From assembly GCF_024139115.2 (NCBI RefSeq), contig NC_085139.1, positions 12,991,533 to 13,055,532 on the forward strand: 64,000 nt of DNA, read 5' to 3'. Both the position numbers and the translations under genes were made by a program. Positions 1 through 10,171 of this stretch are shown piece after piece (position 1 is the stretch's first letter; each line of letters opens with the position of its first letter). This stretch comes from Armigeres subalbatus. Lineage: Eukaryota; Arthropoda; Insecta; Diptera; Culicidae. The notes under the pieces were generated by a model. That model was given only the letters and a program-made list of their open reading frames with translations. It made no database searches and was not told where the DNA came from.

Positions 1-574
1 GCCATTTTCGGATGTCGCAACTACATAGCAAATGGTGTGCATCTATTTCTCATCATGCACACTACTCGGGAAGTAACTGAAACATCTGGAAATAATTTCA
101 ACAGGAACTACCGTAGATAAAATGACGCATTCATACACCAAAACAATTATAAAATATTTGAATCTCGTGATTCAATCGTGGTTCAAATCTGCAGAAAATA
201 GAACGAAGCCTTATACCAGTTTTATTTTTTTGACATTTGACTGGTATAAGAAATGAATCTAGAACAGCTGCTGGGAAAATTACTGTTCCAGATTCATATT
301 CAAACTGACAGCCCCGAACGATTTGAACCACTGCTGATTTTACTCTAAGCTTGTCTTCATAAATAGGATTAAGATACTGTAGTCTGTTTTGAACCAAAGA
401 TGAAAATAAATAAATAAATAAAAAAAAAAAGTCACAAATGGCCAAGTTTTGTTGAACAGTGAAAACTAAACATCTGGACTTGTAAAGGACATTCTACTAA
501 AAAAAAAACTTTATAATAATTTGATTAACTGTTTTGTGACATTAGAGTGATTCAAATTTTGACTTTTTAAATAA
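1..574. other. AT-rich DNA, no gene seen
   Basis: There are only short frames with no recognisable protein similarity, and no splice-linked reading frame. A short A-rich run lies near 400-430. Nothing else can be supported here. Confidence 0.6.
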
Positions 575-960
575 TTTTTGACATTCTTCCTGGGATTCTT
601 TCGGGAAATCCTCTGGGAAGGATTTCGCAAATTTATCCATATATTCCATCGGAACTTATTTTTCCTTTTTTTCTAAAATTCTTACAGTAGGTTTTTTTGA
701 AAATTGATTTAAGAATGGAATAGGGTTTCCTATCCGAATTTTTGGAAATGTTTCTAACGGAAATATCACAGTTATTTCCAGATGAAATTTTCGAAGGAGC
801 TCTTGAAGTATTTTCCGAAGGATTCCTAAAAGAATTTCTGAATGTATTTCTGAAGAAATTCCTAAGTGAAATTTCAAAGAAATTCCAAGAATTTCTCTCT
901 AAAGTTTCGGAAGGGACTTCTCGAGGAATTACTGGAAGAATTTGTTTGAGAACATTCTGA
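575..960. repeat. Degenerate AATTCC-type interspersed repeat
   Basis: The stretch is built from irregular variants of AATTCCTTC / GAAGGAATT words on both strands, with no fixed period. The same composition recurs at 6290-6900, 7740-8300 and 8640-10130. The words lack stop codons in some frames, so ORFs of 60-70 codons appear by chance and are not genes. I infer an old, heavily mutated repeat family. Confidence 0.7.
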
Positions 961-1091
961 AATCATTCCTTAAACAATTGAAGTGAGTTCCCAACTCAAA
1001 TTCTGCAGGATACTGATGTACACCACAAACTTGACACTTACTTTTATTTTATGTTCAACCAAAACCAAACGAAAAACGATAACACTGACTA

Positions 1092-1111
1092 CCCCCCCCC
1101 CCCCCCCCCCC
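1092..1111. repeat. Homopolymer C tract
   Basis: A run of about 20 C residues directly abuts the head of a SINE fragment at 1112. Such a long C run is rare in this AT-rich window and may vary in length between individuals. Confidence 0.9.
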
Positions 1112-1165
1112 TTAGCCGTGCGGTAAGGTGTGCGGCTACAAAGCAAGACCATGCTGAGAGTGGCA
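1112..1165 (+). repeat. 5' head of a tRNA-related SINE (fragment)
   Basis: The sequence starts TTAGCCGTGCGGTAAGG and continues GGCTACAAAGCAAGACCATG. That matches, in reverse orientation, the head of the longer SINE at 26536-26826. It carries the A-box-like part of the pol III promoter but stops before the B box, so it is a truncated copy. Confidence 0.75.
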
Positions 1166-1236
1166 CTGAGGAAAAGGGATCAAACGCCCTATGAAAATTT
1201 GCCACAAGGAATCGGTATGAATTTCAATATGTTGCC

Positions 1237-1405
1237 TATGAATGATGATTCTCATTAAAAAATTAATAAAGTGTGGCAAATTGGGTTCGAACCAGAGACG
1301 TCGGGATGGGGAGGCCGGCATGTGGACCGCACGCCCATTGACGCTAGAGAAGTCGGGACGGTAACTGCGTATAAGAAGCACTGTTGTTGGAATAATAAGT
1401 CGAAG
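1237..1405 (-). repeat. tRNA-like SINE, copy A
   Basis: Read on the minus strand it starts CTTCGACTTATTATTCC. It has an A-box-like TAGCGTCAATGGGCG and, about 45 bases on, a B box GGTTCGAACCC, then ends in an A-rich tail near 1250. A second copy at 4145-4308 begins and ends at the same points, which defines the unit. It cannot be an intact tRNA gene because no acceptor stem pairs across the boxes. Confidence 0.7.
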
Positions 1406-1414
1406 ATTCATATA

Positions 1415-2262
1415 GGGAGCGGAACCATTTGGGCAGCACCCCCTATTCCCGTCCGCAACGTTAATAACTCGACCGCGTTCCAACTAAATGGCTTGATTTT
1501 TTGTACACCACTAGTTGTCGACAGAAACTAACCATGTACTGAAAAACAAGTAACTCAGTTGTAATGCGATCGAGTAATCCCAGTCAACATTTTGGTACCT
1601 ATAACTCTTGATATAGGTTATTATATAAGAACCAACTAAATCGTATATAATGCACAGATTGGCTATATACGTACCAAAGTGGAGGCGATATAGGTACATA
1701 CGAGTTTTATTTTACGATTTTTCCCGACATCATACGAACAGTATTACGATTAAGCATTAAAATATTAAAAATAAAAAAAATCTTACCAGCACCAAGTCTC
1801 GAACATGCGATCTTTGGATCTGCAGGCGGATACTCCACCACTGCACCATACTGCACATCTTGAAGTGAGTCGGATTTTTGTCCAACATAAACTACACAAT
1901 TTATATCTTTTCAACTGCTTGAAAACTCTGCAAGCCATTTGGACTGAAGTGGTTTCGATTGTATTACGATTCACGTAGACATTCATTCGCACTGATATAG
2001 GATATTGCAAGGAATATAAGTCATTATGAGTTTTTATTCACACAATTACGATTGATTTTCACTATGGTAAAAGTTATCGTATATGATACATTCAATACAA
2101 CATTTGTCGACAATAATCTGATAAAGTTTGATATGCAGTGCGATTTTGATTTTTAATGGAATCAAATACGACTTTATTTGCTGTTTGTTATACGATATGT
2201 GGTTTACTGGGATGAACATTGTGGACGGGAATAGGGGGTACTGCCCAAATTGTTCTCTACCC
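1415..2262. mobile_element. TA-flanked MITE with ~45 bp inverted ends
   Basis: The left end (1415-1471) and the right end (2213-2262) are inverted repeats of each other, matching at about 36 of 42 bases across the core TTTGGGCAG..CCCCCTATTCCCGTCC. Both ends are bounded by TA (1413-1414 and 2263-2264), the duplication typical of Tc1/mariner-type elements. No transposase frame is present inside. The interior holds a tRNA-like segment (1793-1866) and many ACGATT/CGTATA words. The family name is not known to me. Confidence 0.65.
1793..1866 (-). repeat. tRNA-like segment inside the MITE
   Basis: On the minus strand an A-box-like TGGTGCAGTGGTGG is followed about 40 bases later by a B-box-like GTTCGAGAC. 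Spacing and total length (about 74) resemble a tRNA. I could not form a convincing acceptor stem or an anticodon arm, so it is called a SINE head or tRNA relic rather than a gene. Confidence 0.45.
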
Positions 2263-2264
2263 TA

Positions 2265-4144
2265 CAAGGCGCCAGTCTGCGGAGGGTCCACAAATCGTCC
2301 TCCATCTGATCGATCCACCTTGCCCGCTGTGCACCTCGCCTTCTTGCTCCCATCGGATCGTTGTCGAGAACCATTTTCACCGGATTACTGTCCGACATTC
2401 TGGCTACGTGCCCGGCCCAGCGCAGTTTTCCGATTTTCGCGCTGTGAACGATGGCTGTCCTCCTCTACGTACCGTCCGCCATCTGCACCCCACCATAGAT
2501 GGTACTTTCCTTTCGAAAACTCCCAGTGCGCGTTGGTCTTCCACGAGCATCGTCCAGGTCTCGTGTCCGTAGAGGAGTTTCGGTCTAATGAGCGTTTTGT
2601 AGATTGTCAATTTGGTACCGCGGCGAACTCTATTCGATCGGAGCGTCTTGCGGAGTCCAAAGTACGTACGATTTATAGCCACTATGCGTCTCCGAATTTC
2701 TCTGCTGGTATCATTTTCGGCAGTCACCAGTGAGCCCAAGTACACCAATTCTTCTACCACCTCGGTTTCGTCACCACCGATGCAAACTCGCGGTGGGTTG
2801 CTCTCATTGTCTTCTCTTGAACCTCTTCCTATCATGTACTTTGTCTTCGACGTGTTAGGGGTCGTTCAAAAATGATGTCACAGGTTTTAGGGGGGGGGAG
2901 GGGGTCTAAGATTTTGTGACAGTACATGTACTAGGTATACAAAAAAGCGTGACAGAGGGGGGGAGGGGGTCTAGAAATCCCAAAAAGTAGTGGACGTCAT
3001 ACTTGAATCGCCCCTTAATGAGAGGCTTCCCTCTTCAGTCTGATGTAGGCTTCCTCCATCTTCTCAAAGTTACGTGCCATATTATCTATGTCGACGGCGA
3101 AGCCAAATAGCTGGACGGACTTATTGAAAATTGTACCACTTGTGTTAATCCCTGCTCTTCGTATTATTCCTTCCAAAGCGATGTTGAATAGCAGACACGA
3201 AAGACCATCACCTTGCCGTAACCCTCTGCGCGTTTCAAAGGGACTCGAGAATGCCCCTGAAACTCGAACTACGCACCTCACCCGATCCATCGTCGCCTTG
3301 ATCAACCGTATCAGTTTAACCGGAAATCCGTTTTCGTGCATTAGCTGCCATAGCTGGTCCCGATCGATTGTATCATATGCGGCTGTGAAGTCGATGAATA
3401 GATGATGTGTGGGCACGTTGTTTTCGCGGTCCGGTCTGTGGTAGAGCGTTCACCCATAAATCCCGCCTGGTACTGCCCCCCGAGCTCCCTTGCAATTGGT
3501 GTTAGTCGGCGGCATAAAATTTGGGAGAGTACCCAACACGACACCTTCCATCCACTCCTGCGGCAGAACCTCATCCTCCCAAACCTTGGTAATCACCCAG
3601 TGCAGTGCTCTAGCCAGTGCCTCACCACCGTGTTTAAACAGCTCTCCTGGTAGTTGGTCAACTCCAGGGGCTTTGTTGTTTTTCAGCCGGCCGATCTCCT
3701 CCTGGATTTCCTGGAGATTCGGAGCCGGAAGTCGCATGTCCTGCGCGCATGCTCCTAGGTTCATTACCATACCGCCACCATTGTCTGCCATATCGCCATT
3801 CAGGTGCTCTTCGTAGTGCTGCCGCCACCTTTGGATCACCTCACGCTCGTTTGTAAGAAGGTTCCCGTTTATGTCCTTACACATATCGGGCTGTGGCACG
3901 TGGCCCTTACGTGAATGATTCAACTTCTCATAGAACTTTCGTGCGTTATTAGCGCGGTACAGTTCCTCCGTCTTTTCACGGTCTCGATCTTCCTGCTGGC
4001 GCCCGTTTGTATCGTACCTCGTTCGCCCTCGTACGGTGTTGCAGCAATCTCGCCCATGCTGCATTCTTCTCCTCAACTAACTGCTCACATTCGCCGTCAT
4101 ACCAGTCGTTTCTCTGATCCGGAGCCACCGTGTCTAGTGCATGA
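2265..4144 (-). pseudogene. RTE-clade retrotransposon ORF, dead copy 1
   Basis: The minus strand encodes, from 4140 down to 2265, the linker and reverse transcriptase of a non-LTR retrotransposon of the RTE type (JAM1-like in mosquitoes). Recognisable pieces are NNKAPGVDQLPGELFKHGG, GQYQAGFMGERSTTD, RRGLRQGDGLSCLLFN and the C-terminal YGHETWTM. The polymerase box reads FAVD near 3082-3104 where intact copies read FADD, so an essential aspartate is lost. About 90 bases are missing near 3535, frames shift several times, and the C-terminal part is interrupted by a MITE at 2858-3014. The endonuclease domain is absent. Family assignment is by memory of motifs. Confidence 0.8.
2858..3014. mobile_element. 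157 bp MITE, PIF/Harbinger-like, inside RTE copy 1
   Basis: The left end GGGGTCGTTCAAAAATGATG and the right end, read inverted, GGGGCGATTCAAGTATGACG are matching terminal inverted repeats. TTA stands on both sides (2855-2857 and 3015-3017). A 3 bp TTA duplication with G-rich ends fits PIF/Harbinger-type MITEs. The interior is G-rich with two GGGGGGAGGGGGTCTA blocks. The RTE frame resumes on the other side. Confidence 0.75.
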
Positions 4145-4308
4145 TGAATGATGAGTTTCATTAAAAAAAAAAAGTGTGGCAAATTGGGTTCGAACCATGG
4201 ACGTCGGGGTGGGGAGGCCGGCATGTGGACCGCACGCCCATTGACGCTAGAGTAGTCGGGACGGTAACTGCGTATAAGAAGCACTGTTGTTAGAATAATC
4301 AGTCGAAG
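4145..4308 (-). repeat. tRNA-like SINE, copy B
   Basis: This is nearly identical to copy A at 1237-1405, with the same start CTTCGACT, the same A-box and B-box GGTTCGAACCC, and a run of 12 A/T bases at the 3' end. It sits directly against the broken upstream edge of RTE copy 1. Both copies end in similar AATGAATCATC-type 3' words, which supports a defined unit with a short repeat tail. Confidence 0.7.
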
Positions 4309-4321
4309 CAAGACGCCAGTT

Positions 4322-4410
4322 ATGAATTTCGACAGTCCAGGTCGCTAATGGCTGGGTTCAATTCCCGGTGCCGGTGTAGGCAATTTTCGATTGTGAAGTT
4401 GCCGTTGACG
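4322..4410 (+). repeat. tRNA-related SINE fragment
   Basis: The sequence contains the B-box segment GGGTTCAATTCCCGGTGCC followed by TAGGCAATTTTCG, matching the middle of the SINE family at 26536-26826. The A box and 3' tail are missing or diverged. The rest, to about 4540, is rich in GCCGTCGCTGCC words and is unassigned. Confidence 0.55.
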
Positions 4411-6289
4411 ATTTTTATGCGCCGTCGCTGCCACCATTTTGGTCGGCACGCCGCTGCAATTTTTTTTATCGCACCGCCGATGAGCTTAGGGCGCGCCGTT
4501 GAAATATTTTAAGTGCCGTAGTCTGGGGGTAGTTTTGGGAGTTCATCCTCCTCCCCCAATTTGTAAAAAGAAAAATTACGTTCAAACCCTTATACATTTA
4601 AAAAAATTTCGGCTGCACCGCTAAAAAAAACAACACTCAATCCTATTTTTATGTCAGGATACAAAAACAATTTCTGTTATGATTTCTTGTTTTTCATTTA
4701 TTGATCTTCGAATTCTTTTCAATATGATACATAGCAATCCAAAGACCCAAATAAAAATAAATAAATTAATATGTTATTGTCAGTAATATGTTATTGTCGT
4801 TTCAGGTCTTCCAATAATTTGTTGGAGTTAAGGCTTTCAGATCTCCACGAATTAACTAATATTTTACGGTAATGTGGGTGTACCAATTGTCGCCATACAT
4901 AAGCACAATTTTTTTTTAAGTAGATGGCATGCGGGTCGACTTTATATATCAAATGAAAGGTTTTATTTCCTGCTCCTTAGAACAGCTGTGAAAACCACAA
5001 TAAAATTTGTTATAATCCTCAAAACTGATTAATCCATAATAGGAACGCATGCACCAGTTGTGGCACTATTCATAATTTTGGTTCCTTATTTGGCAAATCC
5101 CATTCACTTGTCCTAAGACGAGTTTGTATAATCCCATTTAATTCCACCACTTAATTGTACCTTGACAGATACGTATTTCGACCTGAACAGTAAGGTCGTC
5201 TTCAGTGTCTCGTACTTGACTCTAAATACGTACAGGGTATCGCTTGCTTCTATTGCCGCGGATATTATGGGAGTCCCAGGTATTCGGTTCGCGCTTTAGT
5301 TAGCAACGGTGGCTCTTCTCGACCTTCTATTCCCTGAATAGTTAGTACGAATAAGGGCGTCCTTGTGAAGTTTGCTGTACCTGTTATGAACAACTAGTAC
5401 ATCCCATTCCCTACACTTTCTGAAGAAACTTCTCTTGCTTCAGAAGTGAATCCTTTTTGCAGTACTAGTCTTCGTAACAAAAAGGGCACCATTACAGAGC
5501 ATGAGATCCGATCAAATTATTCGTAGTACTATTTGACCAACACCCCCAGCTGGATGAGGGATAGAGGATGACATACACATAACGAACATTGGTAGGGATG
5601 AGTCTTTTCTAATTATTATTAAAATTGGAAAACGCTCCGTTGGGCTTAATAGTTTACTTGCTCAAGAGAAGCTTAAACAATGAAAAGATTCTGGATCATT
5701 GTATTTGAACGATGTGGGACACAAAGTCAGGCAGAAACATAATTTTGAGTTGCTTATTCGAACACAATACAAAAGTCCCTCCCCATCATCAAAATTTTCT
5801 CGCTACGCCACTAATTTGCCTAATGTGCTATCATTTTTAAAGAAATATGATTTTGTAACTGATGACAGACATGATGTAATATGCGATCAAATGGCTCATT
5901 CACTTCGAGTTTTGACATTCGTGTTTTGATTATTCAAAACATAAAATGACTTACTCAGTTTTCTTCTTCATAGACTCACTCATTTGATAACCACTGATTA
6001 TAGTAACTGCGTGCCAAAAAACATAATGACAAATTTAGTGATCATTTTTCAAGGCTCTCATACAAGTGTAAAATTTCTCTGTAGTACAAAAGGACGTGCT
6101 ATCCAAGCATTTACCGCCGGAACGCACCACGTGGCATGTGATTTTGTGATTTTTGTCCTAGATTAAAATCAAGGACCACACCCTCCTTGATTTCTGATAG
6201 CTGGGATAGATAGGGATTTCAAAAGAAACAAAAAACATGAGTATCACTAGTGTCCAATCTAAGATGTACTACGATTCTGGGAACTCCGC
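4411..6289. other. AT-rich DNA, no gene seen
   Basis: No reading frame here has recognisable similarity or codon structure. One repeat is recognisable at 5095-5245 (separate entry). A 76-codon frame at 5699-5929 was examined and not recognised. Confidence 0.55.
5095..5245. repeat. Interspersed repeat, shared with 22210-22440
   Basis: The segment TTCCACCACTTAATTGTACC..GACAGATACGTATTTCGACC..GTCTTCAGTGTCTCGTACTTGACT recurs with few changes at 22240-22333. At the second site it forms one arm of an inverted repeat; here only one arm is seen, so this is a partial copy. Confidence 0.75.
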
Positions 6290-6900
6290 GAAATTCATTC
6301 TTTAGCAATTCGGGGAAACAAAATTTTTAAGAATGCAGGGTTATGCTTTCTCTAGAAGTTTTTTACAATTCCTACCCAAGAGTTCTGAGCATTTATAGCT
6401 TCAGAAATTATGGAAAATTCTTCGTCCAAGTATTTCAGGACTTTGTCCCCCTGTAGACTGTATTTTTTCTTTAATTTTAAACAATTTATCTAGGACACTA
6501 GGAAATTCCTGCTCCATGAACACACTGGGAAACTGATTTTCCAATCATTCTTGGTTCTCCCATATCGAGGAATTATGGGGATTTCCTTCCTCAGGAGGTC
6601 TGAGAACTAGCCCATTCAGGAATTATGGGAACAACTCCATAAATCAAATAACTGCAGCACCACCGAAGCACGCCCCCCTCTTCCCACAACGCACGTATTC
6701 CTTTTTCAAAAACTCACTTGAAATCTCCCCCAGATATTTTGGAGAAATTCTCCTTCAGGAATTGACGGAACTCCTTATACAAGAATTGTGGAATACTCGC
6801 CAGCTACTCTACAACGACTTTTCGCAGCATACTTTCGAGGCACAAATTACAAGAAAAACAGAAGATTGATATGTCCTGTTTAATTGTATTGATGTGTTTT
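6290..6900. repeat. Degenerate AATTCC-type repeat
   Basis: It has the same irregular AATTCCTTC/GGAATT word composition as 575-960 and 7740-8300. The foldback element at 6955-7659 appears to have been inserted into this larger block, since the composition resumes on its right side. Confidence 0.6.
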
Positions 6901-6954
6901 TCATGTATTCTGATTGCTGTATTATGAGCATACTTTATCCATGTTTGTACATTA

Positions 6955-7659
6955 GGGTGGCTCAAAAAACCCTTTTTCCAAATTTGTGATGGGCCGCCCT
7001 CTTATTCGATTCTATTTGATGTCCTGATGCTCTGGACAAAATTTCAGCCAAATCGGTCAAAGTTTGGGCGGTGCTAAACTCGTTGGAAGTTTATATGGAA
7101 AAATGTATGCAGAAACATCAAAAAACAGTGATTTGCAGTTGGACGGCACAATTTTCGATCAAGAATCATGATACTCATTCAGTTCTTGAAAAATTAAATA
7201 CAGAATGTTATGCTAAAAACCGCGAGAAGATTAGAGTTTATTAGGCAAAGTTATTAGCATTTTACTGGAGTGTTGTAGGGGTGAATTTATTTCTTTTCAA
7301 ATGTAAAAGAAACGAAATTTGCTCAAACCCCATTACAGAGAAATACTAATAACTTAGTCGGGCAAACTCTAATCATCTCGCGGTTTTCCGCATAACATTC
7401 TGTATTAAATTCTTCAAGATCTGAATGAGTATCATAGTTCTTCATCGTAAGTTGTGCCGTCCAACTGCAATTCACTGTTTTTTGATGTTTCTGCATACAT
7501 TTTTGCATATAAACTTCCAACGAGTTTAGCACCGCCCAAACGTTGACCGATTTGGCTGAAATTTTGTCCAGAGCATCAGGGCATCAAATAGAACCGAATA
7601 AGAGGGCGGCCCATCAAAAAAGTTGAAAAAAGTTTTTCCCATACTAATTTGAGCCACCC
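6955..7659. mobile_element. 705 bp foldback MITE, TA-flanked
   Basis: The ends GGGTGGCTCAAAA and TTTGAGCCACCC are perfect inverted starts, and the two arms remain complementary for more than 300 bases each (about 6955-7285 and 7330-7659). Only a short unpaired centre remains. TA flanks both ends (6953-6954 and 7660-7661), as for Tc1/mariner-type insertions. There is no coding capacity. Frames across the arms come from the symmetry and are not genes. Confidence 0.85.
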
Positions 7660-7739
7660 TATTGTACATATAATAATTAGATTTAGGATAAATTTTTATT
7701 AAGACATCAGAAATTAAAAAGGAGAAATAAAAATAAATA

Positions 7740-8300
7740 AATAATTATTTCTTCTACAAGAATTCCTTCTTCAGAAATTCTCCTAAATACTCATTTAGGA
7801 ATTTTGCCCCTCCATAAGTCAGGGCAATTTCTCTCGCACGAATTTTGTGGCATCCCTCTTCCAGAAATTAAAATTCATCCTTAAGGAATTTGGAGGAATT
7901 TATCCTCCGAGGATCCAGGCGAATTATTCACCTCATCCTAAAAATTCTAGATTATTCTCTCTAACAACTCTGGGGAATTGCTCCCTCACGAATTATGAGG
8001 AAATCTTCTCCTATGAATTATAGGAAATTTCTTCTCCTTGTATTTGGGGAATTCCTTCGATAGGACTTCTAAAAAGTTCCTTCTACTAGAATTCCAGTGA
8101 AATTGTGGGGGAAGGGTGGTTTATACTCCTAGTTTTTTAATTCACTCCAAGAATTCCTTATCTATTAGTTTTCGGGATTCCCTTGTCCAGAAGTTTTGAA
8201 AAAATTCAAGAAGAAAAGAGAGAGAAAGTAAAAGAATTCCTAAAAAAAATTAAAGTAATCTTGAATGCATTTTCTCATTGTATTCCTGAAGGATTATTTA
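7740..8300. repeat. Degenerate AATTCC-type repeat
   Basis: This is irregular repetition of AATTCCT, GGAATT and CTTCAGGAATT words with no fixed period. It looks like the continuation of the block left of the foldback MITE. Confidence 0.6.
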
Positions 8301-8445
8301 AAAGCGTACAATATAAATTATGCACGAGACATGCAAATAATGTTCCAAAAAAGTATTGCTCGTCAACACCGTAGAAATGATAACTTTGAATCGCGCCGAT
8401 CCGAGCCGCCGCCGCCACCGGTTCAAAGTGGATCGCAGATAATAA

Positions 8446-8532
8446 CTGTGGAAGTACCTAATGAACACTAGGCTGCAAGGCGGCAATGTCCAAGTGGAGG
8501 ATGTAATGACAATGAAAAAGAAGAAGAAGAAG
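8446..8532 (+). repeat. 3' end of a tRNA-related SINE
   Basis: The run AACTGTGGAAGTACCTAATG..CACTAGGCTGCAAGGCGGC..GATGTAATGACAATG followed by (GAA)n matches the 3' end of the SINE at 26536-26826 read on the minus strand. The head is missing. Confidence 0.8.
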
Positions 8533-8639
8533 ACTTTCCGCTGAAGAAGACCCGAAAAGTGGTCGGAACGTTGGGATAAAATCAAATCAAAATTATCGTT
8601 TGACTACCAAGGCTGCCTAGCCGAAACGTAACACAAAAA

Positions 8640-10130
8640 TCAAACTCCCATGACTATCATTCCGAAGCATTTTCTGAAGGAATTTTCGAGAAAATTTAGA
8701 AAGGTATTTCCAAAAATATTGAAAAAATAAAATTGTAACTCCGAAAATAAATTGGAAGATTCCTTTGGAAATGCCTCAAAAATTCAAGGAATTATAAGTC
8801 ATTCGAAAATTCCTTTACGAATTCTTTTAGAAATTTCTTCGGAAATTCTTTTAGAAAATCCTTCGGAAGTACCATCAGGAATACCTACGGATTTTTTTTT
8901 TAAGAAATACCTCCTTCAGGAATTTCTTCAGACCTCCAGGAATTCTTATAGGAATTCCTTCGGTAAATTATCCAGATTTTTTATCAAGCCTTCTAGAAAT
9001 TCCTTTAGACTTTCGGAATATCATTCGAGCATTCTTTCGAGAATCTCTTAGAAAATCCTTTAGAAAATCTTTTGGGAATCCTTTGGAAATTTTTTTGGTA
9101 ATGCCTTCAAGATTTCTTTAGCAATTCCTTACGAAATTCCTTCAGACAATTCTTTTGAATTTTCGTTTGAAACTCCTATAAAAACTCCTATTTCATTCTG
9201 TTTTGAAACTTCATGTCAATAATAAAACGCAAAAATATCGGGTTTTCAGTCGATCCATCATCACACTTCTTCGGATATTATCTAGAATTCCCTTGGAATT
9301 TACCTCAGGAGTTGCTTCGGACATTTCTTTGAGTAAAATATTCGGAAATTCCAGTAATCCATTACAAAATTCCGCAAACAATTTCTTCAAAAATCCTTCG
9401 CAAATAAATCTAGAAAAACCTTCAGAAATTTCTTTAGGGATTCATTTGAAAATTTCTTCCAAAATTTGTCAAAGAATTCTTTTAGAAAATCCTCCTCCTT
9501 CAGGAATTCCTTTAGCAATACACTCAGAAATTCTTTCAGGGTTTCCATTACCCCGTGAATTTCCAAAGGAACTTGAATTTTTTGAACTTCTCTGTACATT
9601 TCTTCAAGAGGTTCTTCGGATTTTTTTCCACAGGTTCTTTCGGCAAATTGTCAGAAAATTACTTTGGAAATAGATACAGAAATTCTTTTGTGAATGCATC
9701 AAGATATTCTTTCGAAAATTCAAAGAAAGAATGCTAGGAATTACTTCACGACTTTGTTAAAAATCCTTGAATTCCTTCAGAATTTCTTCCGGACTTTATT
9801 CAGGAATTCCATTATTTATTTATTTCTTGAATCCCTTCGTATATTTCTCAGGAAATTTAATAAGATTTCCTTGAGATTTTTTCGGGAATCAGATCAGAAA
9901 TTCTTTTAGGAATCGAAATTCCTTTTGGAAATTCCGTTAGAAACTCTTCGGAAAATTCCTTTAGTATTTTCAATTTTATAAATTTTATATAAATCAAATT
10001 CCGAAAAGATTCCCTAAAGAAATTTCCAAAGAAAAGATTCCTAATGAAATTTCGGAAGGATTTCTCCTAAATTAATTTTCGATTTTCTAAAAGAATTTCT
10101 GAAGAAATTCGGATTTACCTTGGTTTTGAC
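8640..10130. repeat. Degenerate AATTCC-type repeat, largest block
   Basis: About 1.5 kb consists of shuffled variants of GAAATTCCTTTAGGAAATTC and similar words. Several frames of 60-156 codons rich in Phe, Leu, Ile, Ser and Arg run through it on both strands. They share no homology and follow the word composition, so they are rejected as genes. Confidence 0.7.
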
Positions 10131-10142
10131 TCTGAAATTGCT

Positions 10143-10171
10143 TATTGTATTGTATTGTATTGTATTGTATA
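10143..10171. repeat. (ATTGT)n microsatellite
   Basis: Five to six perfect copies of the pentamer ATTGT lie between the degenerate repeat block and unassigned DNA. Confidence 0.9.

Noticed and set aside
2128..2733. Plus-strand frames over RTE copies (also 13945-14313 and 22587-23075)
   Set aside because: Antisense shadows of the minus-strand RTE reverse transcriptase; they recur at each RTE copy for that reason.
1237..4308. Functional tRNA genes at the A/B-box matches
   Set aside because: No acceptor stem or anticodon loop could be formed; flanks show SINE tails and repeated copies.
9203..9673. 156-codon frame in the AATTCC repeat block
   Set aside because: Composition of the degenerate repeat; no homology, and similar frames run on both strands.
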